A stretch of 64,000 nt of DNA from CAWUEZ02 sp963921355 (GCA_963921355.3 OZ001190.1:2976001-3040000); one strand, 5' to 3'. Shown: positions 1 to 14,556, counted from the stretch's first letter. The notes: generated from the sequence alone by a model not told the origin. Numbers and translations are program-made.

Positions 1-930
<930 letters not shown>

Positions 931-931
<1 letters not shown>

Positions 932-966
932 CACCCGGCCGGCCGCGATCGCGGCCTATCGGGTGT
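931..966 (+). other. Strong two-part hairpin between rpoB and rpoC
   Basis: Outer arms ACACCCG (931-937) and CGGGTGT (960-966) enclose a self-complementary GC block at 941-956 (GGCCGC, loop GATC, GCGGCC). Two smaller GC hairpins follow at about 970-990 and 997-1013. There is no T-run, so it is not a classical terminator. It may pause polymerase, act as a processing site, or stabilise the 3' end of rpoB mRNA. The fold is seen; the function is inference. Confidence 0.55.
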
Positions 967-1046
967 AGTCGCCGGTTCGAAGAGCCGGCAGAGGTCCCGG
1001 GGACGCCCGGGTTCGCAACAGCGCCAGTGGCGCGAGGAGTGCTTCG

Positions 1047-5222
<4,176 letters not shown>

Positions 5223-5250
5223 GCGCTCGACGGCTGAAGAAAAAAGGATC

Positions 5251-5284
5251 GGGCGCGCCGGAGAACGGCTTTCCGGCGCCCCGA
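5251..5284 (-). terminator. Hairpin after rpoC; intrinsic-terminator layout only on the - strand
   Basis: A 12-bp GC-rich stem with one bulged C (5251-5263 with 5273-5284) and a 9-nt loop lies 28 bases after the rpoC stop. On the + strand it is followed by A-rich sequence without a T-run. On the - strand the stem is followed by a six-T run (complement of 5241-5246), the arrangement of an intrinsic terminator. It could end antisense transcription coming from the rpsL side, or simply protect the rpoC 3' end. Confidence 0.45.
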
Positions 5285-5315
5285 AAGTAACCGCAAAAGA
5301 CGGCGGAATATCCGC

Positions 5316-5351
5316 TTGACCCCCATAGGGCGCATCAATAGTATCCGCGCA
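5316..5351 (+). promoter_or_regulatory. Sigma-70-type promoter of the str operon (rpsL)
   Basis: TTGACC (5316-5321), a spacer of exactly 17, then TAGTAT (5339-5344). The -10 box is followed directly by CCGCGCACCTT (5345-5355), placing a likely start near A5351 and a leader of about 170 nt. The same block follows the -10 boxes of rpsJ and rpsM. A GC-rich discriminator is the known hallmark of promoters repressed by ppGpp (stringent control); that role here is inference. Confidence 0.75.
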
Positions 5352-5435
5352 CCTTGATTCGGGGGAAAGCGGTTCAGCCGGGCGCAAGCTCGCTGCCGCG
5401 GTACCTGATCCCCACGACAGGGGTCGAATAAGATT

Positions 5436-5487
5436 GTGCCGTACGCGGCACCCATTGGAATGTCCGCCCACGGGATCGGTCCCGTGG
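5436..5487 (+). other. Two hairpins in the rpsL leader
   Basis: Hairpin one is GTGCCG / loop TACG / CGGCAC at 5436-5451. Hairpin two is an 8-bp stem CCACGGGA / loop TCGG / TCCCGTGG at 5468-5487, about 33 bases before the rpsL ATG. The leader could carry an autoregulatory site for a ribosomal protein (S7 binds str mRNA in E. coli, between rpsL and rpsG), but no homology to that site is visible. Function is unassigned. Confidence 0.4.
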
Positions 5488-5520
5488 CAGGCTTATATTT
5501 GTGATTAAGAGGGTCGACGC

Positions 5521-5892
5521 ATGCCGACGATCAATCAGCTGATCCGTCAGGGTCGAAAGGTTTCGGTAGCGCGGAACAAGGTTCCCGCGCTTCAGGCGTG
5601 CCCGCAGAAGCGAGGTGTCTGCACCCGCGTCTACACCACCACGCCGAAGAAGCCGAACTCGGCGCTTCGTAAGGTGGCGCGCGTGCGCCTGACCAACGGC
5701 TACGAAGTGATCAGCTACATCCCGGGTGAAGGCCACAACCTTCAGGAACACTCGGTGGTCATGATCCGCGGTGGTCGTGTGAAGGACCTTCCCGGTGTCC
5801 GCTATCACATCATCCGCGGCACGCTCGACACGCAGGGCGTGAAAGACCGTCGCCAGCGCCGCTCGAAGTACGGCGCCAAGCGGCCGAAGTAA
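5521..5892 (+). CDS. rpsL: 30S ribosomal protein S12
   Basis: A 123-residue S12, the standard length. The decoding-centre motif TPKKPNSALRKVARV and the second loop GGRVKDLPGVRYH are both present with the lysines equivalent to E. coli K42 and K87, so the sequence looks like the streptomycin-sensitive form. S12 sits at the A-site interface and controls accuracy of decoding. First gene of the str operon; rpsG starts 12 bases after its stop. Confidence 0.99.
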   Translation: MPTINQLIRQGRKVSVARNKVPALQACPQKRGVCTRVYTTTPKKPNSALRKVARVRLTNGYEVISYIPGEGHNLQEHSVVMIRGGRVKDLPGVRYHIIRGTLDTQGVKDRRQRRSKYGAKRPK

Positions 5893-5904
5893 GGAGACTG
5901 AAGC

Positions 5905-6375
5905 ATGTCGCGTCGCCATCGCGCGGAAAAACGCCCCGTTCTGCCCGACGCCAAATATGGCGATCAGGTGCTGTCGAAGTTCATGAGCTGCCTGATGTAT
6001 GACGGCAAGCGCTCGGTCGCCGAGCGCATTGTCTATGGCGCTTTCGACCGGTTGGAGAAGCGGACGGGCGGTGAGCCGGTGCGGATGTTCCACGAGGCGC
6101 TCGACAACGTGAAGCCGCACGTCGAAGTGCGCTCGCGGCGCGTCGGCGGCGCGACCTATCAGGTTCCGGTCGAAGTGCGCCCGGACCGCGCTCAGGCGCT
6201 GGCAATCCGCTGGCTGATCGATGCAGCGCGCAAGCGTTCCGAGAAGACCATGGTCGACCGGCTGTCCGGCGAACTGTCCGACGCCTCGCAGAACCGGGGC
6301 ACCGCGGTGAAGAAGCGTGAGGACACGCACCGCATGGCGGACGCCAATAAGGCCTTCTCCCACTACCGCTGGTAA
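5905..6375 (+). CDS. rpsG: 30S ribosomal protein S7
   Basis: A 156-residue S7, typical length, opening MSRRHRAEKRPVLPDAKYGD and ending with HRMADANKAFSHYRW. S7 nucleates assembly of the 30S head by binding 16S rRNA and contacts the E-site tRNA. The ATG has an AAGGAG ribosome-binding site that overlaps the rpsL stop region. In E. coli S7 represses the str operon; no equivalent site is evident in the short 12-base rpsL-rpsG gap here. Confidence 0.99.
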   Translation: MSRRHRAEKRPVLPDAKYGDQVLSKFMSCLMYDGKRSVAERIVYGAFDRLEKRTGGEPVRMFHEALDNVKPHVEVRSRRVGGATYQVPVEVRPDRAQALAIRWLIDAARKRSEKTMVDRLSGELSDASQNRGTAVKKREDTHRMADANKAFSHYRW

Positions 6376-6477
6376 CACCGGCTGGCATTGGCAGGCGGGC
6401 TGGCGTATAGACCGGCCCGACCCACATATCTGCCGGTCCGATACAGGCCGGAAACCCAAGCGACGAGGACGCGAGTC

Positions 6478-8553
6478 ATGGCACGCACCCATACGCTCGA
6501 TATGTATCGCAACATCGGCATCATGGCCCATATCGATGCCGGTAAGACGACGACCACCGAGCGGGTCCTGTACTACACCGGCCGGTCTTACAAGATCGGC
6601 GAAGTTCATGATGGCAATGCCACCATGGATTGGATGGAGCAGGAGCAGGAGCGTGGCATCACGATCACGTCGGCTGCGACCACGTGCTTCTGGCGCGACC
6701 ACCGCATCAACATCATCGACACCCCGGGTCACGTCGACTTCACCATTGAGGTCGAGCGCTCGCTGCGCGTGCTGGATGGTGCGGTCGCGGTGTTCGACAG
6801 CGTCGCCGGCGTCGAGCCGCAGTCCGAGACGGTGTGGCGCCAGGCCGACAAGTACGGCGTGCCGCGGATCTGCTTCGTCAACAAGATGGACCGGATCGGC
6901 GCGGACTTCTTCCGCTGTGTCGACATGATGGTCGACCGCCTGGGCGCGACGCCGGTGGTGATGCAGCTGCCGATCGGCAGCGAGTCCGATTTCGTCGGCC
7001 TGGTCGACCTGGTCACCATGAAGGCGGTTCGCTGGCTCGACGAGTCGCTGGGCGCCAAGTTCGAGATCGAAGATATCCCGGCCGATCTGGCCGACCAGGC
7101 GGCCGAGTACCGCCAGAAGCTGGTCGAACAGGCGGTTGAGCAGGACGACGACGCCATGGAGGCGTACCTCGAGGGTGAGGAGCCCAGCGAGGAGACGCTG
7201 CGGGCCTGCGTGCGCAAGGGTGTGATGGAGGCCGCGTTCGTGCCGGTCTTCCTGGGGTCGGCCTTCAAGAACAAGGGCGTCCAACCGTTGCTCGACGCGG
7301 TTGTCGACTACATGCCGTCGCCGGTCGATGTGCCGGCGATTAAGGGTGTTTCGGTCGACGGTGAGACCGAGATGACCCGGAAATCCTCCGATGACGAGCC
7401 GTTCTCGGCGCTGGCGTTCAAGATCATGAATGATCCGTTCGTCGGCTCGCTGACCTTCGTGCGTGTCTATTCCGGCGTGCTGGATGCCGGTTCGTCGGTG
7501 CTGAACACCGTCAAGGACAACCGCGAGCGCGTCGGCCGCATGCTTCAGATGCATGCCAACAGTCGCGAGGACGTCAAAGAGGCGCGTGCCGGCGACCTCG
7601 TCGCCATTGCCGGCCTGAAGAACACGACCACGGGTGACACGCTCTGCGATCCGACCAAGCCGGTCATTCTCGAGCGCATGGAGTTCCCGGATCCGGTCAT
7701 CGAGGTTGCGGTTGAGCCGAAGACCAAGGCCGACCAGGAGAAGATGGGTGTCGCGCTGGGCCGTCTGGCCGCCGAGGATCCGTCGTTCCGTGTGACCTCC
7801 GATGTCGAGAGCGGCCAGACCGTGATCAAGGGCATGGGCGAACTCCACCTGGAGATCCTTGTCGATCGCCTGCGCCGCGAGTTCAAGGTCGAGGCCAATG
7901 TCGGCGCGCCGCAGGTTGCCTACCGCGAGTCGATCACCAAGACCGCGGAAGTTGACTACACCCACAAGAAGCAGACCGGCGGTTCCGGCCAGTTCGCGCG
8001 CATCAAGCTGACGTTCGAGCCGCAGGAGCGCGGTGAGGGCTTCACCTTCGAGAACACGATTGTCGGTGGTTCGGTGCCGCGGGAGTACATCCCGGGCGTC
8101 GAGAAAGGCCTGACTGCGGCCATGGAGACCGGCGTGCTGGCCGGTTTCCCGGTCGTCGACGTCAAGGTCGTGCTGACGGACGGCGCCTACCACGACGTCG
8201 ACTCCAGCGTGCTGGCATTCGAAATCGCCTCGCGCGCCGCCTTCAAGGAAGGCATGTCGAAGTCCGGCCCGGTGCTGCTGGAGCCGATCATGAAGGTCGA
8301 GGTGGTGACACCGGAAGACTACATGGGCGACATCATCGGTGACCTGAACAGCCGCCGCGGCCAGGTCAGCGGCATGGACCAGCGTGGCAACGCCCGTGTC
8401 GTCGATGCGATGGTGCCGCTGGCCAACATGTTCGGCTACGTCAACACCCTGCGTTCCATGAGCCAGGGTCGGGCGCAGTACACCATGCAGTTCGACCACT
8501 ACGAGCCGGTCCCGCAGGCGGTGGCCGACGAAGTCCGGGCGAAGATGGCCTGA
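6478..8553 (+). CDS. fusA: Elongation factor G
   Basis: A 691-residue EF-G, the translocation GTPase. GTPase motifs: G1 AHIDAGKTTTTE (residues ~17-28), G3 DTPGHVDF (~80-87), G4 NKMD (~134-137). Domains II-V follow to the C-terminal VADEVRAKMA. The open frame extends 30 codons further upstream, but the ATG at 6478 is chosen because it gives the family N-terminus (MARTHTLDMYRNIGIMAHID) and has a GAGGAC site before it. It lies between rpsG and tuf in the classical str order. Confidence 0.98.
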   Translation: MARTHTLDMYRNIGIMAHIDAGKTTTTERVLYYTGRSYKIGEVHDGNATMDWMEQEQERGITITSAATTCFWRDHRINIIDTPGHVDFTIEVERSLRVLDGAVAVFDSVAGVEPQSETVWRQADKYGVPRICFVNKMDRIGADFFRCVDMMVDRLGATPVVMQLPIGSESDFVGLVDLVTMKAVRWLDESLGAKFEIEDIPADLADQAAEYRQKLVEQAVEQDDDAMEAYLEGEEPSEETLRACVRKGVMEAAFVPVFLGSAFKNKGVQPLLDAVVDYMPSPVDVPAIKGVSVDGETEMTRKSSDDEPFSALAFKIMNDPFVGSLTFVRVYSGVLDAGSSVLNTVKDNRERVGRMLQMHANSREDVKEARAGDLVAIAGLKNTTTGDTLCDPTKPVILERMEFPDPVIEVAVEPKTKADQEKMGVALGRLAAEDPSFRVTSDVESGQTVIKGMGELHLEILVDRLRREFKVEANVGAPQVAYRESITKTAEVDYTHKKQTGGSGQFARIKLTFEPQERGEGFTFENTIVGGSVPREYIPGVEKGLTAAMETGVLAGFPVVDVKVVLTDGAYHDVDSSVLAFEIASRAAFKEGMSKSGPVLLEPIMKVEVVTPEDYMGDIIGDLNSRRGQVSGMDQRGNARVVDAMVPLANMFGYVNTLRSMSQGRAQYTMQFDHYEPVPQAVADEVRAKMA

Positions 8554-8618
8554 CGGCCGCAACGCCCGTTTTCATCTGAGAGACACGTCACCCGCAATAC
8601 CGAACGGAGCATACAGGG

Positions 8619-9809
<1,191 letters not shown>

Positions 9810-9836
9810 GCCATTCCAGCATCGCTGGGATACCTG

Positions 9837-9868
9837 ACGGGGGAGCACATGCTCCCCCGTTTGCGTTT
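9837..9868 (+). terminator. Rho-independent terminator of the str operon
   Basis: A perfect 10-bp stem ACGGGGGAGC (9837-9846), loop ACAT, GCTCCCCCGT (9851-9860), followed by TTGCGTTT. It is 27 bases after the tuf stop and before the separate rpsJ promoter, so it marks the end of the rpsL-rpsG-fusA-tuf unit. Confidence 0.85.
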
Positions 9869-9946
9869 CAGACCGGGCGCGACTCGGCGGAATACCTGGA
9901 CCCACCCGAAGCCACGGGATTTGCGTCGGTTTTATGAATTTCGGGG

Positions 9947-9982
9947 TTGACGAGGGCGGTCCGGGTCAATAGGTTCCGCGCA
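9947..9982 (+). promoter_or_regulatory. Sigma-70-type promoter of the S10 operon (rpsJ)
   Basis: TTGACG (9947-9952), 17-base spacer, TAGGTT (9970-9975), then CCGCGCACCTT (9976-9986), identical over 11 bases to the block after the rpsL -10 box. Bases before the -10 (TCAATAG) are also shared. Predicted start near A9982, leaving a leader of about 207 nt before rpsJ. Confidence 0.75.
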
Positions 9983-10188
9983 CCTTTGGGGGCTGGCTGT
10001 GGCCCGTGGTGATCGCCCGGGCCAGACGCAGTCTCGAACATCGAAGACACACTATCCCCCCAAAAGGCCGAAATTGGATGCGCAGCCCTAGTGCGCCTCC
10101 GTTTTTCTTGTTCCGGCTCCGCCTCTCTTCGGAGGGCGTGGTTCGGTGCGTCGGCCGTTTAGGCCAATGAGGTTGAGAGTAGCGGAAG
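9983..10188 (+). other. S10 operon leader, non-coding
   Basis: About 206 bases with no supported ORF. It contains a C-rich stretch (10055-10062) and a hairpin at about 10119-10139 capped by a C(TTCG)G tetraloop (10127-10132), an exceptionally stable loop type. In E. coli the S10 leader is the site of L4 feedback control; whether this hairpin is an analogue cannot be decided from the sequence alone. Confidence 0.4.
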
Positions 10189-10497
10189 ATGGACAGTCAA
10201 AATATCCGCATCCGCCTGAAGGCGTTCGATCACCGGGTGCTCGATCAGTCGACTGGTGAAATCGTGAACACCGCCAAGCGCACGGGTGCGCGGGTGCGCG
10301 GTCCCATTCCGCTGCCGACGCGGATCGAGCGGTTCACCGTTCTGCGGGGTCCGCACGTGGACAAGAAGAGCCGCGATCAGTTCGAGGTCCGCACCCATAA
10401 GCGGGTGCTCGATATCGTCGATCCGACGCCGCAAACGGTCGATGCGCTGATGAAGCTCGACCTTGCATCCGGCGTCGACGTCGAGATCAAGCTCTGA
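10189..10497 (+). CDS. rpsJ: 30S ribosomal protein S10
   Basis: A 102-residue S10, standard size, beginning MDSQNIRIRLKAFDHRVLD and including the loop region GPIPLPTRIERFTVLRGPHV. S10 belongs to the 30S head and, as NusE, pairs with NusB on boxA RNA in rRNA antitermination; a boxA-like site is present in the rRNA leader of this window (58,393). First gene of the S10 operon, downstream of its own promoter and long leader. Confidence 0.99.
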   Translation: MDSQNIRIRLKAFDHRVLDQSTGEIVNTAKRTGARVRGPIPLPTRIERFTVLRGPHVDKKSRDQFEVRTHKRVLDIVDPTPQTVDALMKLDLASGVDVEIKL

Positions 10498-10510
10498 GGA
10501 GACAGTGGCG

Positions 10511-11371
10511 ATGCGTGCGGGACTGATCGCTCAGAAGGTCGGCATGACCCGCGTCTTCACCGAAGAAGGCGCCCATGTTCCGGTCACGGTGCTGAAGGTC
10601 GACGGCTGTCAGGTCGTCGCCCAACGGACCAAGGAAAAAGACGGCTATGTCGCGCTGCAGCTCGGCGCGGGCGTGCGCAAGGTCAAGCGTACGACCCAGC
10701 CGATGCGCGGACACTTTGCCAAGGCCAAGGTCGAGCCGAAGCGCAAGCTCGCGGAGTTCCGCGTTGCCGATGACGCTCTGGTCGATGTCGGTGCCGAGTT
10801 CTCGGCTGACCATTTCATGGCCGGCCAGAAGGTTGACGTGGTCGGCACGGCGATCGGTAAGGGTTTTGCGGGCGCCATGAAGCGCCACAACTTCGCCGGT
10901 CTGCGGGCTTCCCACGGCGTGTCCGTCTCCCACCGCGCTCACGGCTCGACCGGTAACAGCCAGGATCCGGGCCGGGTGTGGAAGGGCAAGAAGATGGCTG
11001 GCCATCTCGGCGACGAGCGGGTCACCACGCAGAACCTGACGGTGGTATCGACCGACGCCGATCGCGGCTTGATTCTGGTCCGCGGATCGATCCCGGGTGC
11101 GGAAGGCGGTTGGGTGCTGATCCGCGACGCGGTCAAGGCCGGTATGCCGGAAGGCGCGCCCTATCCGGGTGCATTGAAGGAAAAGGCCGAAGCCGAGTCG
11201 GAAGCACCGGTCGAAGAGGCCGCGGCTGAAGAGGCGGCGCCGGAAGCTGAGGCCCCGGAAGCTGAGGCCCCGGCGGTCGACGCGGCGGCGGAAGCGCCAA
11301 CCGAGCAGGCCACCGCTGAAGAGGCACCGGCGGAAGCGACGCCGGCCGACGACGCCGAGAAGAAGGACTGA
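10511..11371 (+). CDS. rplC: 50S ribosomal protein L3 with long acidic Ala/Glu-rich tail
   Basis: The L3 core spans residues 1 to about 222 and includes MRAGLIAQKVGMTRVF at the start and the HRAHGSTGNSQDPGRVWKGKKMAGH loop (ends HRAHGSTG, KGKKMAGH) that reaches the peptidyl-transferase centre. ATG 10511 is chosen over an in-frame upstream start because it gives the family N-terminus. After residue 222 there is a tail of about 64 residues made mostly of Ala, Glu and Pro, with a duplicated EAEAP unit encoded by a 15-base tandem repeat near 11,250. Usual bacterial L3 is about 205-240 residues, so at 286 residues this is long. Confidence 0.97.
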   Translation: MRAGLIAQKVGMTRVFTEEGAHVPVTVLKVDGCQVVAQRTKEKDGYVALQLGAGVRKVKRTTQPMRGHFAKAKVEPKRKLAEFRVADDALVDVGAEFSADHFMAGQKVDVVGTAIGKGFAGAMKRHNFAGLRASHGVSVSHRAHGSTGNSQDPGRVWKGKKMAGHLGDERVTTQNLTVVSTDADRGLILVRGSIPGAEGGWVLIRDAVKAGMPEGAPYPGALKEKAEAESEAPVEEAAAEEAAPEAEAPEAEAPAVDAAAEAPTEQATAEEAPAEATPADDAEKKD

Positions 11372-11375
11372 GGTC

Positions 11376-11996
11376 ATGAAGATTGACGTTACCAACCTCG
11401 ACGCGGAGAAGACCGGCGAGATCGAACTCGACGACGCCGTCTTCGGGCTCGAGCCACGTTCCGACGTGCTGACCCGGGTCGTGAACTGGCAGCTCGTCAA
11501 GCGGCGCGCCGGGACCCACAAGACCAAGTCCATCTCCGAGATCAGGGGCACGACGAAAAAGCCGTTCCGCCAGAAGGGCACGGGCCGGGCCCGTGCCGGT
11601 TCGCTGCGGGCAACCCAGTACCGCGGCGGTCAGACCGTTCATGGTCCGGTGGTGCGCAGCCATGAACATGATCTGACGAAGAAGTTCCGCAAGCTCGGTC
11701 TCAAGACCGCGTTGTCCGCGAAGGCCAAGGCCGGTCAACTGATCGTGGTCGACAATGCGGCGGCCGATGAGCCGAAGACCAAGCCGTTGGCTGCCAAACT
11801 CAAGAAACTCGGGTGGTCGTCGGTCCTGGTGATTGACGGCGACGAGGTCAACGAGAACTTCGCACGGGCGGCACGCAACATTCCGCTGGTCGACCTGCTG
11901 CCGCAGCAGGGCGCCAACGTGTACGACATCCTGCGTCGCGACACCCTGGTGTTGACGCGCGGTGCCGTCGAGCAATTGGAGGCCCGCCTGAAATGA
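11376..11996 (+). CDS. rplD: 50S ribosomal protein L4
   Basis: A 206-residue L4, normal length. The extended loop lining the exit tunnel is recognisable (TKKPFRQKGTGRARAGS, then QYRGGQTVHGP). L4 also acts as repressor of the S10 operon in E. coli. It starts 4 bases after rplC and its stop overlaps the rplW start by 4 bases (ATGA, 11993-11996), implying translational coupling. Confidence 0.99.
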   Translation: MKIDVTNLDAEKTGEIELDDAVFGLEPRSDVLTRVVNWQLVKRRAGTHKTKSISEIRGTTKKPFRQKGTGRARAGSLRATQYRGGQTVHGPVVRSHEHDLTKKFRKLGLKTALSAKAKAGQLIVVDNAAADEPKTKPLAAKLKKLGWSSVLVIDGDEVNENFARAARNIPLVDLLPQQGANVYDILRRDTLVLTRGAVEQLEARLK

Positions 11997-12322
11997 GCAT
12001 TCGTCCCTACAAGCCGAAAGCCGGCAAGGTGAGTGCGGAGCGGGCCTATGAGCTCCTGCGCGCGCCGATCGTGACCGAAAAGTCGACCAGAGGTTCGGAA
12101 TTCGGCCAGGTGACTTTCGAAGTCCCGGTCGATGCCAGCAAGCCGGAGATCAAGCAGGCCGTCGAGCGTCTGTTCGAGGTCCAGGTGCGGGCGGTCAACA
12201 CGATCCTGGTCAAAGGCAAGACCAAGCGGTTTCGCGGTCGTCCGGGGCGCCGGTCCGACTACAAGAAGGCCGTGGTGACCCTGGCTGAGGGCCAGACCAT
12301 CGACCTGATGTCGGGAGTGTGA
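11993..12322 (+). CDS. rplW: 50S ribosomal protein L23
   Basis: A 109-residue L23; the family core begins about residue 18 (YELLRAPIVTEKST) and the RNA-binding part is LVKGKTKRFRGRPGRRSDYKKAVVTL, recognised by KGKTKRFRGRPG. L23 lies at the tunnel exit and docks trigger factor and SRP. Start overlaps the rplD stop. Confidence 0.99.
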   Translation: MSIRPYKPKAGKVSAERAYELLRAPIVTEKSTRGSEFGQVTFEVPVDASKPEIKQAVERLFEVQVRAVNTILVKGKTKRFRGRPGRRSDYKKAVVTLAEGQTIDLMSGV

Positions 12323-12326
12323 CGCC

Positions 12327-13151
12327 ATGGCATTGAAGACGTTCAATCCGACGACCCCCTCGCAGCGCCAGCTAGTCATCGTCGACCGCTCGGAGCTGTG
12401 GAAGGGCAAGCCGGTCAAAAAGCTCACCGAAGGTCTGACCAAGAAGGCCGGCCGCAACAACACCGGCCGCATCACCGCCCGCCGGCGCGGCGGTGGCCAC
12501 AAGCGGTCATACCGTCTGGTCGACTTCAAGCGCCGCAAGTTCGACGTCGTCGGCACCGTCGAGCGGCTCGAGTACGATCCCAATCGGACGGCGTTCATTG
12601 CGCTGATCACCTACGACGACGACGAGCAGGCCTACATTCTGGCCCCGCAGCGCCTGGGTGTTGGCGACAAGGTCGTCTCCGGCGATCGGGTCGACGTGAA
12701 GCCGGGCAACGCGATGCCCCTGCGCAGCATCCCGGTCGGCACCATCGTCCACAATGTGGAGATGAAGCCGGGCAAGGGTGGCCAGATAGCGCGGTCCGCC
12801 GGCACTTACGTTCAGATCGTCGGTCGTGACGCGGGTTACGCGCTGCTGCGTCTGGCATCCGGCGAAGTCCGGATGGTCCGCAGCGAGTGCATGGCCACCG
12901 TGGGTGCGGTGTCCAACCCGGATCAGCAGAACATCAATCTCGGCAAGGCCGGTCGGCACCGGTGGCTCGGCAAGCGGCCGTCGGTTCGTGGCGTGGTCAT
13001 GAACCCGGTCGATCACCCGCATGGTGGTGGTGAAGGCCGGACCTCGGGTGGCCGTCATCCGGTCACGCCGTGGGGCAAGCCGACCAAGGGCAAGAAGACG
13101 CGCAACAACAAGGCGACCGACAAGCTGATCGTTCGCCGGCGCAAGAAGTAA
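12327..13151 (+). CDS. rplB: 50S ribosomal protein L2
   Basis: A 274-residue L2, standard size. It shows the early block NNTGRITARRRGGGHKR and the C-terminal motif HPHGGGEGRTSGGRHPVTPWG (cited by HPHGGGEG and HPVTPWG), which includes the conserved histidine implicated in peptidyl-transferase function. Needed for subunit association. Begins 4 bases after rplW. Confidence 0.99.
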   Translation: MALKTFNPTTPSQRQLVIVDRSELWKGKPVKKLTEGLTKKAGRNNTGRITARRRGGGHKRSYRLVDFKRRKFDVVGTVERLEYDPNRTAFIALITYDDDEQAYILAPQRLGVGDKVVSGDRVDVKPGNAMPLRSIPVGTIVHNVEMKPGKGGQIARSAGTYVQIVGRDAGYALLRLASGEVRMVRSECMATVGAVSNPDQQNINLGKAGRHRWLGKRPSVRGVVMNPVDHPHGGGEGRTSGGRHPVTPWGKPTKGKKTRNNKATDKLIVRRRKK

Positions 13152-13162
13152 GGAGAAGATCC

Positions 13163-13438
13163 GTGGCTCGATCCGTCTGGAAGGGACCGTTCGTCGACGG
13201 TTATCTCCTCAAGAAGGCCGAGAAGTCCCGGGATTCCGGGCGCAATGAGGTCATCAAGACCTGGTCTCGCCGGTCCACGATCATGCCGCAGTTCGTCGGC
13301 CTGACCTTCGGCGTGCACAACGGTCAGAAGTTCGTGCCGGTCCTCGTCAGCGAGAACATGGTCGGTCACAAATTCGGAGAGTTCGCGCCGACGCGGACCT
13401 ACTACGGCCACGCGGCCGACAAGAAGTCGCGGCGTTAA
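13163..13438 (+). CDS. rpsS: 30S ribosomal protein S19 (GTG start)
   Basis: A 91-residue S19, family length, read from GTG 13163 (VARSVWKGPFVDGYLLKK). An AAGGAGAAG ribosome-binding site lies 6 bases upstream. The open frame extends 31 codons further upstream, but that part is out-of-frame rplB sequence and is rejected. Motif MVGHKFGEFAPTRTYYGHAADKK (ends MVGHKFGEF, GHAADKK) is typical. S19 works with S13 in the 30S head. Confidence 0.97.
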   Translation: MARSVWKGPFVDGYLLKKAEKSRDSGRNEVIKTWSRRSTIMPQFVGLTFGVHNGQKFVPVLVSENMVGHKFGEFAPTRTYYGHAADKKSRR

Positions 13439-13456
13439 GGCCGGAAGGAGCGGACG

Positions 13457-13837
13457 ATGGGCAAGCAGGCGGCCGAACGGCGGCTGGACGATGTTGAAGC
13501 GATCGCGGTGCTGCGCAATCTGCGTGTCAGCCCGCAGAAGCTGAACCTTGTCGCACAGTTGATCCGGGGTCAGAACGCCGAGAAGGCCTTGGCGACCTTG
13601 ACCTTCTCCAAGCGGCGGATCGCGCGCGACGTCAAGAAGGCGTTGGAATCGGCGATCGCCAACGCGGAGAACAACCACCAGCTCGATGTCGACCGGCTGT
13701 TCGTGAAAGAGGCCTATGTCGGCAAGAGCTTCAAGATGAAGCGGTTCCGGCCGCGCGCCCGGGGGCGGGTCGGTCGGATCGAGAAGCCGTTCTCCCACCT
13801 CACCGTTGTCGTGCGCGAGCGCGAGGAGCAGGACTGA
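13457..13837 (+). CDS. rplV: 50S ribosomal protein L22
   Basis: A 126-residue L22 with the typical core LRNLRVSPQKLNLVAQLIRG and C-terminal hairpin KRFRPRARGRVGRI that lines the exit tunnel near the macrolide site. No deletion of the loop tip is apparent. The TGA stop shares one base with the rpsC ATG (TGATG at 13835-13839). Confidence 0.99.
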   Translation: MGKQAAERRLDDVEAIAVLRNLRVSPQKLNLVAQLIRGQNAEKALATLTFSKRRIARDVKKALESAIANAENNHQLDVDRLFVKEAYVGKSFKMKRFRPRARGRVGRIEKPFSHLTVVVREREEQD

Positions 13838-14532
13838 TGGGTAATAAAGTTAATCCGATCGGGCTGCGGCTCGGCATCAACCGGACATGGGACTCGCGCT
13901 GGTTCGCGAACAAGAAGGCGTATACCGATCTGCTCCACGAAGACATCCAGCTGCGCAAGTACCTGACGAAGCGCCTTCGTCAGGCTGGCGTCAGCCGGAT
14001 CGTCATCGAGCGGCCGGCCAAGCGCGCTCGGATCACGATTTACTCGGCGCGCCCGGGTGTGGTGATCGGTAAGAAGGGTTCGGACATCGAAAAGCTCCGT
14101 CAGGATCTGTCGAAGATGACGGGCACGGACGTTGCCCTGAACATCGTGGAAATCCGCAAGCCGGAGATCGATGCGAAGCTGGTGGCCGAGAACATCGCCC
14201 AGCAGCTCGAGCGCCGGGTGGCGTTTCGCCGGGCCATGAAGCGGGCCGTGCAGTCTGCCATGCGCCTCGGGGCACTGGGCATTCGGATCAACTGCGCCGG
14301 CCGCCTCGGCGGGGCGGAGATCGCTCGGACCGAATGGTATCGCGAAGGTCGGGTGCCGCTGCACACACTGCGCGCCGACATCGATTACGGCGAAGCTACC
14401 GGGCAGACGACCTACGGCTCGTGCGGTGTGAAGGTTTGGGTGTTTAAGGGCGAGATCATGGCCCACGACCCGATGGCGCAGGATAAGCGTCTCGCTGAGC
14501 AGCAGCCGGGTTCCGGCGGCGAACGTCGCTGA
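13837..14532 (+). CDS. rpsC: 30S ribosomal protein S3
   Basis: A 231-residue S3. N-terminal MGNKVNPIGLRLGINRTWDSRW, KH domain with the loop VVIGKKGSDIEKL, and the C-terminal domain ending KVWVFKGEIM. S3 forms part of the mRNA entry channel and helicase site. Starts one base inside the rplV stop, so it is coupled to it. Confidence 0.99.
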   Translation: MGNKVNPIGLRLGINRTWDSRWFANKKAYTDLLHEDIQLRKYLTKRLRQAGVSRIVIERPAKRARITIYSARPGVVIGKKGSDIEKLRQDLSKMTGTDVALNIVEIRKPEIDAKLVAENIAQQLERRVAFRRAMKRAVQSAMRLGALGIRINCAGRLGGAEIARTEWYREGRVPLHTLRADIDYGEATGQTTYGSCGVKVWVFKGEIMAHDPMAQDKRLAEQQPGSGGERR

Positions 14533-14556
14533 TCGGCCGGTTGAGAGGGAAGAACC

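Noticed and set aside
5374..8562. Long - strand open frame of 1,062 codons over rpsL, rpsG and fusA
   Set aside because: It is the antisense shadow of GC-rich coding sequence. Its amino-acid string is His/Arg/Asp-rich without any motif, and the + strand genes are certain.
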